Of a DNA stretch of 64,000 nucleotides, positions 22,081 to 31,869 are shown in pieces; the first letter of the stretch is position 1; each line of letters begins with the position of its first letter. The notes below the pieces were generated by a model. The model saw only the letters and a list, made by a program, of their open reading frames with translations. It searched no databases and was not told the DNA's origin. The position numbers and the translations under genes are program-made. This DNA comes from Paragorgia papillata. Its lineage: Eukaryota > Cnidaria > Anthozoa > Scleralcyonacea > Coralliidae. The stretch covers positions 10,372,501 through 10,436,500 of the forward strand of contig JAWNZC010000351.1 in assembly GCA_035771165.1 (NCBI GenBank), given 5' to 3'.

Positions 22081-22660
22081 TTAAACTGTTGGGCCATTCA
22101 AATGCGAACAGGCATTCAACAGCTGTTTCACATTTCGTTTCACATTTCGTTCACCATTCTTGAATTCTTCCCAAAGGTTAAAGATTCTAGCCTGCATATC
22201 CCTGTACTTCTTTCGCTGACATCTTTCCAGCTTCTTGTCAGACACTAGCCGGATCTGGAGGGACGTTAAACAGGCTTCTTTGTGGAGTAGGTTGATGAGA
22301 AGGTACACTGGAGTTTTCACCAGATGGATCGTTGGACGCTTCACTGGAGTTTTCACCAGATGGATTGTTGGACGCTTCACTGGAGTTTCTAATGGATGGA
22401 TTATTCGACTCCTCACTGGAGTTTCTACCACTGAAAAGATTATTGGACACTTCACTGGAATTTCTACTGAACAAATTATGGGACTCCTCACTGGCGTTAC
22501 CCACACTGCCAGAGTCATTGGATTATCATCAATCCTGGTACTCTCTGCAACTGGAAGAGCATTGAATATCTGGATCTGGTGCACGTTGACATGACTGACA
22601 ACACCATTCGATTCCACTACTTGCTCGCACTGCAGCTCGGTTAGCTTGTCGTGATATCCC
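22081..22660 (-). pseudogene. Unrecognised protein with 12-residue tandem repeats and basic coiled coil, frameshifted
   Basis: On the minus strand, an acceptor-like TTAAAAG at about 22661 opens a frame reading YHDKLTELQCEQVVESNGVV. It then enters six imperfect 36-bp repeats (22270-22500). In one frame the repeats read SSEASNNPSGEN, acidic and Ser/Asn-rich; in the other they read TPVKRPTIHLVK. After the repeats the first frame continues as KKLERCQRKKYRDMQARI then FNLWEEFKNG, probably a coiled coil. The Ser/Asn reading looks natural for the repeats, but the two flanks are in the other frame, which implies two compensating shifts. I do not recognise the family; it may be transposon-encoded. Confidence 0.4.
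22270..22500. repeat. 36-bp tandem repeat, six units
   Basis: Units begin cactggagtttt/cactggagtttct. One unit has 39 bases. Because 36 is divisible by three, every frame stays periodic. Confidence 0.85.
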
Positions 22661-22959
22661 TTTTAACAAAATATGTTATGTTAGTATAGGTAATGGCATG
22701 GTTTTGAGTGCAATTTTGAAAAAGCATGCACAAGTGAGTTTTTCAAAGACTATCAAAAAGGACGAGTGCTATTTGAGGTCTTTGAAAAACTCATGAGTGT
22801 GTGTTTTTTTCAAATTGCACAAGAAATCATGCTGTTACTTATTAATAATATACATGAAAAAATTTAACATGAAGAGAATCTTTCCAATCAAAATGCTTTG
22901 TGCAAATAACATACAAGAAAAAATTTAACAGAAAGAGCTTTTTTTGTTTTTGTTTTTTT

Positions 22960-23665
22960 TGTTTTTTTACCGGTCAACACTCCCTTCAAATTCGCCAAAA
23001 AATCGTTAAGCTCTTTGCTTCTGCTTTTCCACAAATTCAACTTCGGGTTGTTTTTAAACCTATTAGACGCCTTTCAAGTTTTTTTTCGTTTCAAAGATCA
23101 AATTCCTTTTGCTTTAAGATCACGCGTAGTTTATAAATTTAAGTGTCATGACTGTGAGTCATTTGTATGTTGGTGAAACCACTCGCCATTTACACACGCG
23201 TGCTTCTGAACACATGGGAGTTTCGGCTTACACGGGAAAGCCTCTTTCTTCGAGTGGAGTTTTAGCACACCACAAAAAAACTGGCCACCCTGTTTCTTTA
23301 ACAGATTTTTCTATTCTAAGCTCTTCTTCTTCCAATTTTGAACTCCTACTTAGAGAAAGTCTGCTTATTAATAAGCTAACCCTTCACTCAATGCTAAAAT
23401 CAGTTTTCTTCCTTTAACCTTATTTTGATTTATATACACGTTTTTTCTTTATATTTATCTTCTTGTTTTGACACAATCTATCATACCTGTTACCTCACAC
23501 TATAATTTATTCACTGTCACTTCTACCACTCTCTCAGTTACTCATTTCCTGTTATTGTATAGATTAGTATATAAGTAGAGATATAACCTTGTAAATAATT
23601 ATTCACTCTGAAGATGTTGCAGGATCAGCAACGAAACGTTACTTTTAATAAAAAATTTGAAATAA
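22960..23665 (+). mobile_element. Penelope-like element fragment (GIY-YIG endonuclease)
   Basis: The 3' part of an endonuclease-bearing Penelope-like retroelement. RT-linker residues lie in one frame (22960-23110) and the GIY-YIG domain in another (23120-23417). A 3' UTR follows, ending with a gcaacgaaacgtt block at 23630-23645. That end carries a decayed hammerhead-like core. The 5' RT is missing. Confidence 0.8.
23148..23417 (+). pseudogene. GIY-YIG endonuclease domain of a Penelope-like element
   Basis: The reading LYVGETTRHLHTRASEHMG contains the YVGET variant of the YIG half, followed by the conserved Arg and the RxSEH region. A later block is SSGVLAHHKKTGH, and the C-terminal NFELLLRESLLINKL carries the metal-binding Glu region. 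In GIY-YIG nucleases, Tyr, Arg and Glu form the active site; all appear present. The domain is fused by a frameshift to upstream residues (KFAKKSLSSL), so it is inactive as one protein. The family assignment is secure; element completeness is not. Confidence 0.8.
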
Positions 23666-23805
23666 GTCATGTCTCTTTTAATATGGGTCTTTTTAAAATT
23701 ATATGCTGGGCTTTAATATTCCAGACAAGATTATACTATATTCGTTCTACCTTTATGGTATTGAGCACTTTCCGACATTCCGTGAACAAAATCACACGTG
23801 CTCGT

Positions 23806-23831
23806 TTATATATATATATATATATATATAT
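23806..23831. repeat. (TA)n microsatellite
   Basis: A short TA run. Flanking bases 23899-24110 resemble 25241-25470 on the other side of the membrane-protein gene (shared gcgaaaacgaaagt, tcaagtttcgcaata, aaaatatg.agtttatagct). Confidence 0.7.
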
Positions 23832-24235
23832 TCTTCACGCGATTACAACTGCAACCAGCAACCAGCGACTAACAGCCTTCAGTTATACCTGCTCTGCGTG
23901 GGGACTGGGAAAATCCCAAAGCGAAAACGAAAGTTACGTTATCAGACTTCAAGTTTCGCAATACAAAACGACAGGGCAAGCTAGCTTGAGCAGATAGGAA
24001 GCTATTTATTAGACTATATATATATATACTCGAATTATAAATGCTTTAATCGTAGTGTGTTACTTTAACGGCACAAAATATGAAGTTTATAGCTTAATAT
24101 ATGTATACATTGCTAACCAAAGCAAAAATCGCTGCATGAAAGCATGCCCCTATAACATGCATGCATATTACATTTTATAAAATGATCAAAACTTATCCAA
24201 AGTATAAAACTACCAATACATATATATTCATCAAA

Positions 24236-25006
24236 TCATGCTATATGTTGAGTACAGTTGGCGCTGGCCAAACCGCCGTCGAATGATAACCAGTTCTGCA
24301 TTTCAACGAATTTCCATGACGTAAATACAAGAAAAAGCAGCGAACCAACACACCCGAAGAAACCAAGAAAGCATCGAATCTTGTTTACACCATGCCCATG
24401 TTGACAAGCAAATTTCTCTCCCATTCCAATCCCAAAAAGCTTCGACGAGAACGAAAGAAATAACTTGGTGTGAGCCATGATACTGCATACGGTGAAAAAC
24501 TTGGTAAGAAAACTGACGCATTTTGTGTGGGGATCTGAGTGATAAATCAGGAATATCAAAATACTTTGAACATCGTCCTTGAATAACAGCTCGCATAGAA
24601 TAATGATTGACTCCGTGCTAGCAATAAACTCATCACCAGAGTCTTCTGAAGAACTTTCTGATTTAAGGTGAAACAATATGTATAATCCGTAGACTACCAG
24701 TAGTGATACGCTACATACGGAACCAACAACACAACTGGCCAAATAGAAAGTACGGGCAGTAGCGCTATCTTTTGGAACAACGACAAACGGTTCGTCGTTC
24801 TTGAATGCGTGGTACCCCTTCCAGTCGACGACAATATCTACCACTTGGTAAGCAATTAATGCGAAGTAAAACACAGCTTTGAAGATACAACGACTCATAA
24901 TATGAATTACAGCAGAGGGTATATAGTTTGCGCCACAGACGTCCAAAACCCATGTGCTGTGCAGTAACGGTAGCCACAGCCTGCATACTATATATTTGGT
25001 GTCCAT
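24236..25006 (-). CDS. Multi-pass membrane protein, single exon, unknown family
   Basis: The first ATG (25006) gives 256 residues; a second ATG at about 24898 (MSRCIFKAVFYFAL) would start just before the first membrane segment and may be the true start. From there I see about five hydrophobic helices: FKAVFYFALIAYQVVDIVVD, YLASCVVGSVCSVSLLVVYG, IIILCELLFKDDVQSILIFL, LTKFFTVCSIMAHTKLFLSF and CFLGFFGCVGSLLFLVFTSW. An acidic SESSSEDSGDE loop separates helices 2 and 3. Charged residues inside membrane segments (the D in QVVDIVVD; ELLFKDDVQS) vaguely recall XK-related scramblase-type proteins, but I cannot confirm this. The composition is protein-like and the frame unbroken, so it is probably a real host gene. 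Confidence 0.55.
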   Translation of the reverse strand: MDTKYIVCRLWLPLLHSTWVLDVCGANYIPSAVIHIMSRCIFKAVFYFALIAYQVVDIVVDWKGYHAFKNDEPFVVVPKDSATARTFYLASCVVGSVCSVSLLVVYGLYILFHLKSESSSEDSGDEFIASTESIIILCELLFKDDVQSILIFLIYHSDPHTKCVSFLTKFFTVCSIMAHTKLFLSFSSKLFGIGMGEKFACQHGHGVNKIRCFLGFFGCVGSLLFLVFTSWKFVEMQNWLSFDGGLASANCTQHIA

Positions 25007-25240
25007 TTCAGCCAAAAGGTAAAAAAAAAGGTCGAGAATTGTATTTCTATGAGGGAGAAATGGAGAATCATATTTCACTGGGCGAAAACTTTATATCTTA
25101 TATAGTCGATATAACGTCTATGTACACGACTAGACGTTACAGCAGATACACAGCATAAGTAAATACCAGGCCAGTGGTATAGACGACTCCTTCATGACCA
25201 TCCAGCAGAAAGCCAACAAGGTTAATTTATACCTTTGGAC

Positions 25241-25470
25241 AGAGGTCAGAAAACTTACAGAGCGAAAACGAAAGTACAGTTATCAGACTTGAAGTTTCGC
25301 AATAGAAAACGACGACAAATTTGGATAGTTTTAAAGCGACAGAGCCAATACAGAGAGGGAGCTACGGACACTACTTTAATATTACATGCTTTAAACGTTC
25401 TATGTCTTACTTTTAGCTGTGCCAGAACACAAAATATGCAGTTTATAGCTGATATACACACATTGTGGGA
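25241..25470. repeat. Duplicate of the 3' flank of the membrane-protein gene
   Basis: It resembles 23899-24110 in the same orientation, with the gene between the two copies. It could be the trace of a tandem gene duplication in which one gene was lost. Confidence 0.45.
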
Positions 25471-25987
25471 GAACCCTATATAAAGCAATTGCCATGGCAA
25501 CGCAGGGTAAACAATAGCTAAGTAATCGTTCAGCACATAGCGCCCTTAAAACACATTTTAAAACACAAAGCTACATAGTTGGACCTTCAATAAAAGTTAA
25601 ACATAAAGTTTGTCAATGTATAAGTAATGTGTAGAATGACTTCAATTGTTAAAATGCACGAAGAATGCGCTGAACGTGCGGAAAGTCGGCAAAAGCGAAT
25701 GCTGGGGAAACCCTGAATAATCGAAAGAATCTAAAAATTTCCACGTAGTCTGGTTCCACGAAAACAAAGTTGTTTGTGTAACATGACCTCATGCTCTTAG
25801 CCAACTAGTCGTCTTTTAGGACGACGTTCGTAGATTTTGGACAGCCTCTTGAAAAAGACGGTACGACTTTATATAGGACTGCAATTATATTTATGGTAAA
25901 TCTGTTTTGCCAAATAGATAAACTGACTTGCGTCCCGGACATGAATTAGGCACTAAATCTACAAAAATGTATAGGCCGCATCCCTTG

Positions 25988-26147
25988 GTATAAACATAGT
26001 TAATAGAACATATTCCATAGAATTTACTTCCATATAAGGACCTCCATTGTCAGTTCAACATGACCACGCATGCTTCATGTTGAAAGACAATAGAGCTTCC
26101 AAACCATGCATATATATGTTCTTACTATTAACTATGGTATAAATATA
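25988..26147. mobile_element. Imperfect hairpin MITE
   Basis: Outer arms are ggtataaacatagttaatag and its complement ending near 26147; inner arms are caacatga/tcatgttgaa. No coding. Confidence 0.6.
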
Positions 26148-26149
26148 AT

Positions 26150-26690
26150 CACACAAATACTTCGGCGAATTACCTCTATCGATTTTCTAATATATAATTC
26201 TCCATGCTTTAATAGAAAATAAACATGATTTGGAAGCTCGACAAATTAAGTTATTGTTTTATGATTTTGTTCAGCTTTATGGAAATTTGTGCACTTTCAC
26301 GGTTACTAAACATATTGTGTTTTCTGTATATAATGAAGCGATTATCCAATAGCAACGTTTAGGTTCAATCACACAACCGGACTGTTTAAATATTAATAAA
26401 CTTAAAACAAAATATTTGTGCACCTTCAGATACCTTTCAACGTGAATCGTATAGTTCGATTGTTAATCGCTCTGAAGTTGCTGGGTCTCCAAACCATGCA
26501 TACTTCTAGTCTATATATGATGCTCTCTAAGCCGTGTATTCATGTAAGAACATAAGGTACATATATTTCTATATATTATTTACGCGCACTTCATCCCGAA
26601 TCGTTTGTTCAGTCATCGAGTTATGAGAAATCCATGTATGAAGGAAGATAAAATTCTCGTATTGATGGTTTGAAATCAATCCCTTGAAGT
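26150..26690. other. No recognised gene
   Basis: AT-rich intergenic DNA; nothing recognised. Confidence 0.4.
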
Positions 26691-26706
26691 TTTTAAAGAG
26701 ACAAAG

Positions 26707-26796
26707 AGGCGGCCATGTTGGAGAAAAACATACTCCAAATCACAATAGCTGCTAATGAGATTCTTTTGTTAAAGTTCCTCCAACATGGCCGCCATC
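26707..26796. repeat. Short inverted repeat (ggcggccatgttgga)
   Basis: ggcggccatgttggag at 26708 is inverted at about 26780 (ctccaacatggccgcc), with a loop of about 55 bases. Confidence 0.65.
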
Positions 26797-26874
26797 ACAT
26801 CAAGTGAGAATTCGACAAAAATTGGATTGCTTGAACTAAGCAATTGATTGGCACTGTGCTTTTTCTGACAATGG

Positions 26875-27236
26875 CGCCGGTGCCATGGGGTGGACAGTTT
26901 TCCTCCAGCCGACTGATTGTTTTATTTGTCTAAATCCATAGAGAACACAGTTGGGGGGAGGGTTGTGGTGATGGACTAGTGATGATGGTGTGTGTGCATG
27001 TGTGTGTGTGATGGTTCTCTTGAAATGTGTTGTCTTTTGTGTATTCTATATGACGTTTTACAACCTTCAGAATTCTTTAAAATCTTCCGCCAAAATGCAG
27101 AGAATAGCATTTCAAAGACGTCAGTAATCAAAATTTTCCAGCGGACCATCCTCCGGACCCGGTCCCCCTAGAGGTTTCTTGCACCTTCGACACTCGCTTT
27201 GTCCACCCGTCTTATAGCACCCTGGCACCACCACTG
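26875..27236. repeat. Dispersed repeat C/H, copy
   Basis: It begins caatggcgccggtgcca and has the aaaatgcagagaatagcat core and a ccggacccggtccccctag block. It shares both with 7575-7850 and 19360-19735. Confidence 0.5.
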
Positions 27237-27930
27237 TTTGGTGGTGGCTGTGGCCTTGTATATATAATGAAAGCTGCATGCTACAATTGCGAAAACGTTT
27301 ACTTCTTTATTCTTTTTTTATAATTTATTCTAACACCATATGTAATCATTTATATTGCCCAAACACATGTGTCAAGATTTAGGGGATATGCTAGTATTTA
27401 TAGAGTATATTTTCTGTTGTATTCTATTCAGTGTTGTGTTGCTTCGCGTTCTTTGAAAACTTCTGCAGGTTTTGTCTACTCCTAAATCATGACCTGTTTA
27501 TGGGTTTCCTTCTACTCGAGACGTTGCTGTACTTTATACGCAAACGTTGATTTGTTTCTGTTCTTTTGAAAGGGATATACGTATCCAAAAAACACTTTTC
27601 TCAAGTCTTTTTGTCAAGAATATATTATTTTGTTACTTGTTAGTGGAATTCTTTTTGTCACGAACTATATTGCTCCATGGCCAGTGCCCAACAACCTTAA
27701 CCGCGCATGGTCCGTCCACACCACTGACCTGTATATAACTGGACTGCGTGCTCCTATTACTTTTAAGTTGGGAATGGTAAACATCTACCAACAATGCGTT
27801 TCCATACAACCAGAGAATGAAATCACATGATTTTCGTTTTGGAGCAAAAGGCAAACTTTGCAGAAATTAACAATATTTGCATGTCGTCGTCACAGTGAAA
27901 TTAGTAGCATAGACAAGTCAAACTTCATTG
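27237..27930. other. No recognised gene
   Basis: AT-rich intergenic sequence with short frames only. Confidence 0.4.
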
Positions 27931-27933
27931 TAA

Positions 27934-28336
27934 GGGCTTGTTTATATGGAGCCGAGTTACTCGGCAAACCAAGTTACCCGCCATGTATAGAAATTCAATG
28001 CTATCCCGGCAGAGTGTTTATATGAGACAGGCGGGTAACTCGGCTAGCCGAGATCCCGGCAAAACAGCCGAGATCTCGGCATGCCGGGATGAAAATATTC
28101 CCATATAAACACTCTTTTGCCGGGTACGTAACTCGGCTAGCCGAGTTGAATTCTTTAACAACAGCGCACGCGCCACTTATGAAGACAATCGGAAACTACT
28201 CATGGAATGTGAAACCATTATAATGCGTGGGCGGCTTTGCCGAGTAACTCGTCTCATATAAACACTCATCTTTTTTCAACTCGGCTTGCCGAGTTACCCG
28301 GCAAGGCGAGTTACCCGGCTCCATATAAACAGGCCC
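27934..28336. mobile_element. 403-bp MITE with TAA duplication and internal pseudo-palindromes
   Basis: The ends gggcttgtttatatggagcc and their complement are flanked by TAA on both sides (27931-27933, 28337-28339). The interior is packed with repeated ctcggctagccgag and gttacccggc blocks in both orientations, so the single strand could fold many ways. Its ends resemble those of the MITE at 16462, suggesting a related transposase. Confidence 0.85.
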
Positions 28337-28339
28337 TAA

Positions 28340-29850
28340 TAAGATCTGAGCAAGACAAAAAAACTGATTTTATATTTCTATGTACGAACAGAATTATACA
28401 TACATTTAGCAGAACATTGTGGCAGTTAAAAGGTCTTGCTCGACATAAGACAGAATCTAAGTTCGTTTCACAGAAAGCATTAACTAGTAAACAAGTCAGA
28501 TGAAAAGAATGAATACATAATTTACCTACCAACAGCAATTTTCCCATTACTAAATACCCCTCAGATATCAAGAGCAGAACTTGGATAAACATGAACCGGT
28601 AATTAAATTTTGGAGCAAAAGGTAAATTTTACGATATAGTCTATCAGTCATCCCCCACCGATTTGGCTCTAATCAGTCTAATGTGGTTTCTCATACCGCC
28701 ATTTCATCTTCCAATATTTATACAACTTGCCACTTGAAATATCTCCTTTCAAATCTCAGAAAAAAGTCCGTGTTGCCAGGAAATTATTGACATATGTTAA
28801 AGCTCTGGTTAACCGACAGATAGTTAGTAAATCTTGCAAACATCTTGGTGGTTATGTCTTCTTCGCATTTACAAATATACGATGTTACCCTGCGAGCAGA
28901 GCCTTCTTTTCCTTATTTCTTCGCTGAGAGAGAGGAAGAAAAGTAGGCTCTGCTGTATTCGTGACTGGTTACCATTGCGCATGCATGTCAGTTGCTTGGT
29001 TACAATCTCGAACCTAGTCCCAATCAGAGCAGAAAACAAAACGAGGACCGGTTAAACGGGTTACTTCGTCCTAAATCTTGGACGAAGCCAAACACGAATA
29101 CAGCAGAGCCTACTTTTCTTCCTCTCTCTCAACGAAGAAATAAGGAAAAGAAGGCTCTGCTCGCAGGGTAATAACCAGCCACATGCATAACTCAATGAGC
29201 CTGCTGTATTTCTCAATAGCGGTAACAAGCAGAAGGGAATTTTGTCTGCGCTGTTAAAAATATCGCGGGCTCATCGTGTTTTGTTATCGTCTGTCGGTCT
29301 GTGGCGAAATTTTGAAAATGTGGAGAAGGTATGACGGCCAAGATATCTTCAAGATTTACTAACAATCTGTCGGTCAACTAGAGTTTTAAACTATGTTGTC
29401 CAATTAGTGGAGACACCGACGTTCTTCTGATAGGTGAGAGAAGACTTTTTAGCCAGGAAGGTCTATAAATATCGAAGATGAAGTGATGGTACGAAGAAGC
29501 CGCATTGGAGTCAAGTTGATAGCGAATGTTTGATCGACTATAAACTCAAAATTTGCCTTTGTCCTTAAATTGAAATGCTGGTTTCATTTTATTCCATTAC
29601 TGCTTTTGATATCTGCATGAGAGGTATTTCGTAATGGGAAAATTGTAGAAAGTGGGTAAATTATGTATTTATTCCTTTCATCCGACGACTTGTTTACTAG
29701 TTTATAGTGCTGTCTTTAAAACGTACTCGGATTCTGTCTTATGTCGAGCAAGACCTCTTAACTGCCACAATGTTGTGCTAAATTTATGTATAATTCCGTT
29801 CGTACATAGAAATATATAATCAGTTTTTTTGTCTCACGCAGATCTTACAA
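28340..29850. repeat. 1.5-kb fold-back with ~210-bp arms
   Basis: Bases 28340-28556 are inverted at about 29628-29848 (shared acgaacagaattatac, aaggtcttgctcgacataag, gggaaaattg), at about 85% identity by eye. A smaller MITE sits between the arms. Confidence 0.7.
28886..29169. mobile_element. MITE with ttaccctgcgagcagagcct ends
   Basis: A 70-base left arm, including ttcttttccttatttcttcg, is matched by the right arm ending tcgcagggtaa. It lies within the larger fold-back. Confidence 0.85.
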
Positions 29851-29996
29851 TAAAGTTTGACATGCCTACGCTACTAATTTCATTGCGGCAACGACATGCA
29901 AATATTGTCAATTTCTACAAAATCTGCCCTATTGCTCATAGAAAATATATATAGACTATATCAGCTCATAGCAAACTCGGCCTCGTTGTCTAATTG

Positions 29997-29999
<3 letters not shown>

Positions 30000-30031
<32 letters not shown>
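30000..30031. repeat. (TA)n microsatellite beside the ribozyme array
   Basis: A TA run directly abutting the hammerhead repeat. A shorter irregular TA run follows the second copy at 30529-30552. Confidence 0.9.
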
Positions 30032-30036
<5 letters not shown>

Positions 30037-30039
30037 TCA

Positions 30040-30084
30040 ATCTACAGACACGGTGTTTCGCTGTACAACAGCTCATCAGTGTAG
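30040..30084 (-). ncRNA. Hammerhead ribozyme, copy 1
   Basis: All invariant core residues are present (CUGAUGA, GAAA, a UH cleavage triplet GUC). Stem I pairs five bases perfectly (CUACA/UGUAG) and continues past one mismatch (CCAA/UUGA side). Stem II has four pairs with a UUGUA loop. Stem III is only about three pairs, as in retrozymes and Penelope elements, so dimeric folding may help cleavage. Confidence 0.88.
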
Positions 30085-30316
30085 CTTGGAACAATCTGAA
30101 TGAATTTCACCAATTACTTATACACATGCGATCGTCGGTGACAACCGCATGTGGGACAGCATCGGTGAAGTACATTCAGATAGTGTGAAGTGCGCATGGG
30201 CCCAGAGTGCTCAAACTTCCACAAGGGTAGTGAGCGTTGCATTATCGCTAATAGGTGCCCACGGCAACTTCACAGAGTGCTCAACAACACCAAAGTGAAG
30301 GAGCGTACATAGTTCA

Positions 30317-30361
30317 ATCTACAGACACGGTGTTTCGCTGTACAACAGCTCATCAGTGTAG
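30317..30361 (-). ncRNA. Hammerhead ribozyme, copy 2
   Basis: Identical to copy 1, offset by 277 bases. The predicted cleavage sites (after the bases complementary to 30047 and 30324) would release a 277-nt monomer. Confidence 0.88.
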
Positions 30362-31206
30362 CTTGGAACAATCTGAATGAATTTCACCAATTACTTATAC
30401 ACATGCGATCGTCGGTGACAACCGCATGTGGGACAGCATCGGTGAAGTACATTCAGATAGTGTGAAGTGCGCATGGGCCCAGAGTGCTCAAACTTCCACA
30501 AGGGTAGTGAGCGTTGCATTATCGCTAATATATATACATATATAATATATATACAACATTGATCGCATCTGAAAATAAGGAATTGGAGGACGTTTCATAG
30601 GGATGAATCGGATACATGCATGACAACAAAATCAACCACATACACGTGAGCATAAAATAAAACAATTTGCAGTGTAACTGTTCAAAATTATACTTCGACC
30701 AATTCACCACAATTACAAAAAGAAACAAAAAGATACCCTCATGCAAAACTGAAACTCAGACGTTTTCTGCATCAAAACCTGTTTAAAATAAAATAAAATA
30801 GTCAGACACGTCATGGAAACTGCGAGAAAGTCTTTAAAAAACCATGGATTTAAGATGTCAATATCAATAGATCGGATGTCGAAACATAGGCGTAGCAGCA
30901 CAATTCTATTCGGGGGGGGGGGAGGCAGAGATTTTTGCCCGAAATATTTTAAGTCGTATTTTTCAGTCTTAGTTTAACGTATGAATTTTTCTTGAACATT
31001 TCACAGCAATAAACATCAAAATTGCCCGAAATGCCCAGCAGAAAGTGCCCCTAATACGCCTATGTGTCGAAAAGACTGTGATGTACTCACGACAAGCGCA
31101 TAAACATATTTTATATTTCACAAATCGCTGAGCCAGAAATTCCTATTAGATTAGATAAAAAAAAACCAACAAAACACTTACTGTCTCCTTGATTAATCCT
31201 CCACAT

Positions 31207-31461
31207 TCAGTATAAATCACTATAGTTGTACGGTGTGACACAGATTGGTAAGTGGGAATCATGCATACAAGTAAAAAGTAAACCATTCATAAAGTCCGCT
31301 ATCATCGCCATGTCTACATCCAGCGTTTGATGTTCGAAATGTTTTGGCGCAGGATATTGCACTTCACATGCCTTTATCTTTAAATTCACTAATCCAGTAA
31401 GTTTCCCGGTGTAAAAAAGAACAAAGAAAAGAAATTCAGTGCTAAAAATAAATACATCCAT
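31207..31461 (-). CDS. Possible secreted-protein exon, Cys-containing, unknown family
   Basis: The ATG at 31461 opens 84 residues. The N-terminus is strongly hydrophobic (DVFIFSTEFLFFVLFYTG), like a signal peptide. ACEVQYPAPKHFEHQTLDVD follows, and later a Cys-spaced FTCMHDSHLPICVTPYNYSD. The spacing faintly recalls a PAN/Apple-type module, but I would not assign it. A one-base shift near the stop would extend the reading through YTECGGLIKET to a good GTAAGTG donor at about 31183. The frame may therefore be broken by a mutation or sequence error, and the gene may continue to lower coordinates. No later exon was found. Confidence 0.35.
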   Translation of the reverse strand: MDVFIFSTEFLFFVLFYTGKLTGLVNLKIKACEVQYPAPKHFEHQTLDVDMAMIADFMNGLLFTCMHDSHLPICVTPYNYSDLY

Positions 31462-31602
31462 CGTTCACTCTACATATGGTCACCAACAGCGGCCGCGTTA
31501 AAAACTGTTAAAAGTCCTAGGGCGAGTTCCTTTTGCCCTTATAAATCAGCCATTTAGTGGAGTCACTTTTTTGACTGACGAGAGATGAAATTCCAAGTCT
31601 AA

Positions 31603-31862
31603 ATGATCTCCTTTTTTACTTTCCCCTCCTCCTTTTCCTTTTCTTATAATTTTTCTTTCTCCTTTTTCTCGGCTTCCTTTTCTTTCTCCTCTTTCTCTTT
31701 TTCCTTGTTTTTGTCCTCCTCTCTCTCCTTCTGTTTTTTCTTGTCTGTCGTTCTCCTCATTGACTCTCCTATTTCTCCCATTTTTCTCCATTTTCTCTTC
31801 TTCTATTTTCCTCCCTTCTATTTCCCTTCTTTCTTCACTCTTTTCTTATCCTCTTTTTCGTA
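31603..31862. repeat. 260-bp polypyrimidine (CT-rich) tract
   Basis: The plus strand is almost all C and T across about 260 bases (ttctcctttttctcggcttc and similar). Such tracts can form triplex DNA. ORFs on either strand here are low-complexity artefacts. Confidence 0.85.
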
Positions 31863-31869
31863 AGAAAAA

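Larger units (their letters stand above)
30032..30530 (-). ncRNA. Tandem hammerhead-ribozyme repeat (retrozyme-like), 1.8 units of 277 bp
   Basis: Bases 30032-30253 are repeated without a visible difference at 30309-30530, giving a 277-base unit. On the minus strand each unit holds a complete type I hammerhead. In unit 1 the order is stem I strand CUACA (30084-30080), core CUGAUGA (30079-30073), stem II GCUG-loop-CAGC (30072-30060) and core GAAA. A very short stem III follows, then cleavage-site GUC ending at 30047, and stem I partner UGUAG. Unit 2 has the same at +277. Tandem hammerheads of this unit size are the signature of metazoan retrozymes, whose transcripts self-cleave into small RNAs that are circularised. 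The array lies between (TA)n runs. Confidence 0.88.

Noticed and set aside
22235..22594. Plus-strand ORF reading GVFTRWIVGRFTG repeats
   Set aside because: Antisense of the 36-bp repeat; periodic because the unit length is divisible by three.
30032..30530. CRISPR array or ordinary satellite
   Set aside because: Units are 277 bp with a hammerhead fold in a eukaryotic genome; no short repeat-spacer structure.
31207..31461. Firm PAN/Apple-domain assignment
   Set aside because: Only two Cys and a YNY resemble the domain, and the frame ends before the expected remainder.
31546..31791. Highly charged Lys/Glu/Arg/Gly-rich ORF on the minus strand
   Set aside because: Low-complexity translation of the polypyrimidine tract.
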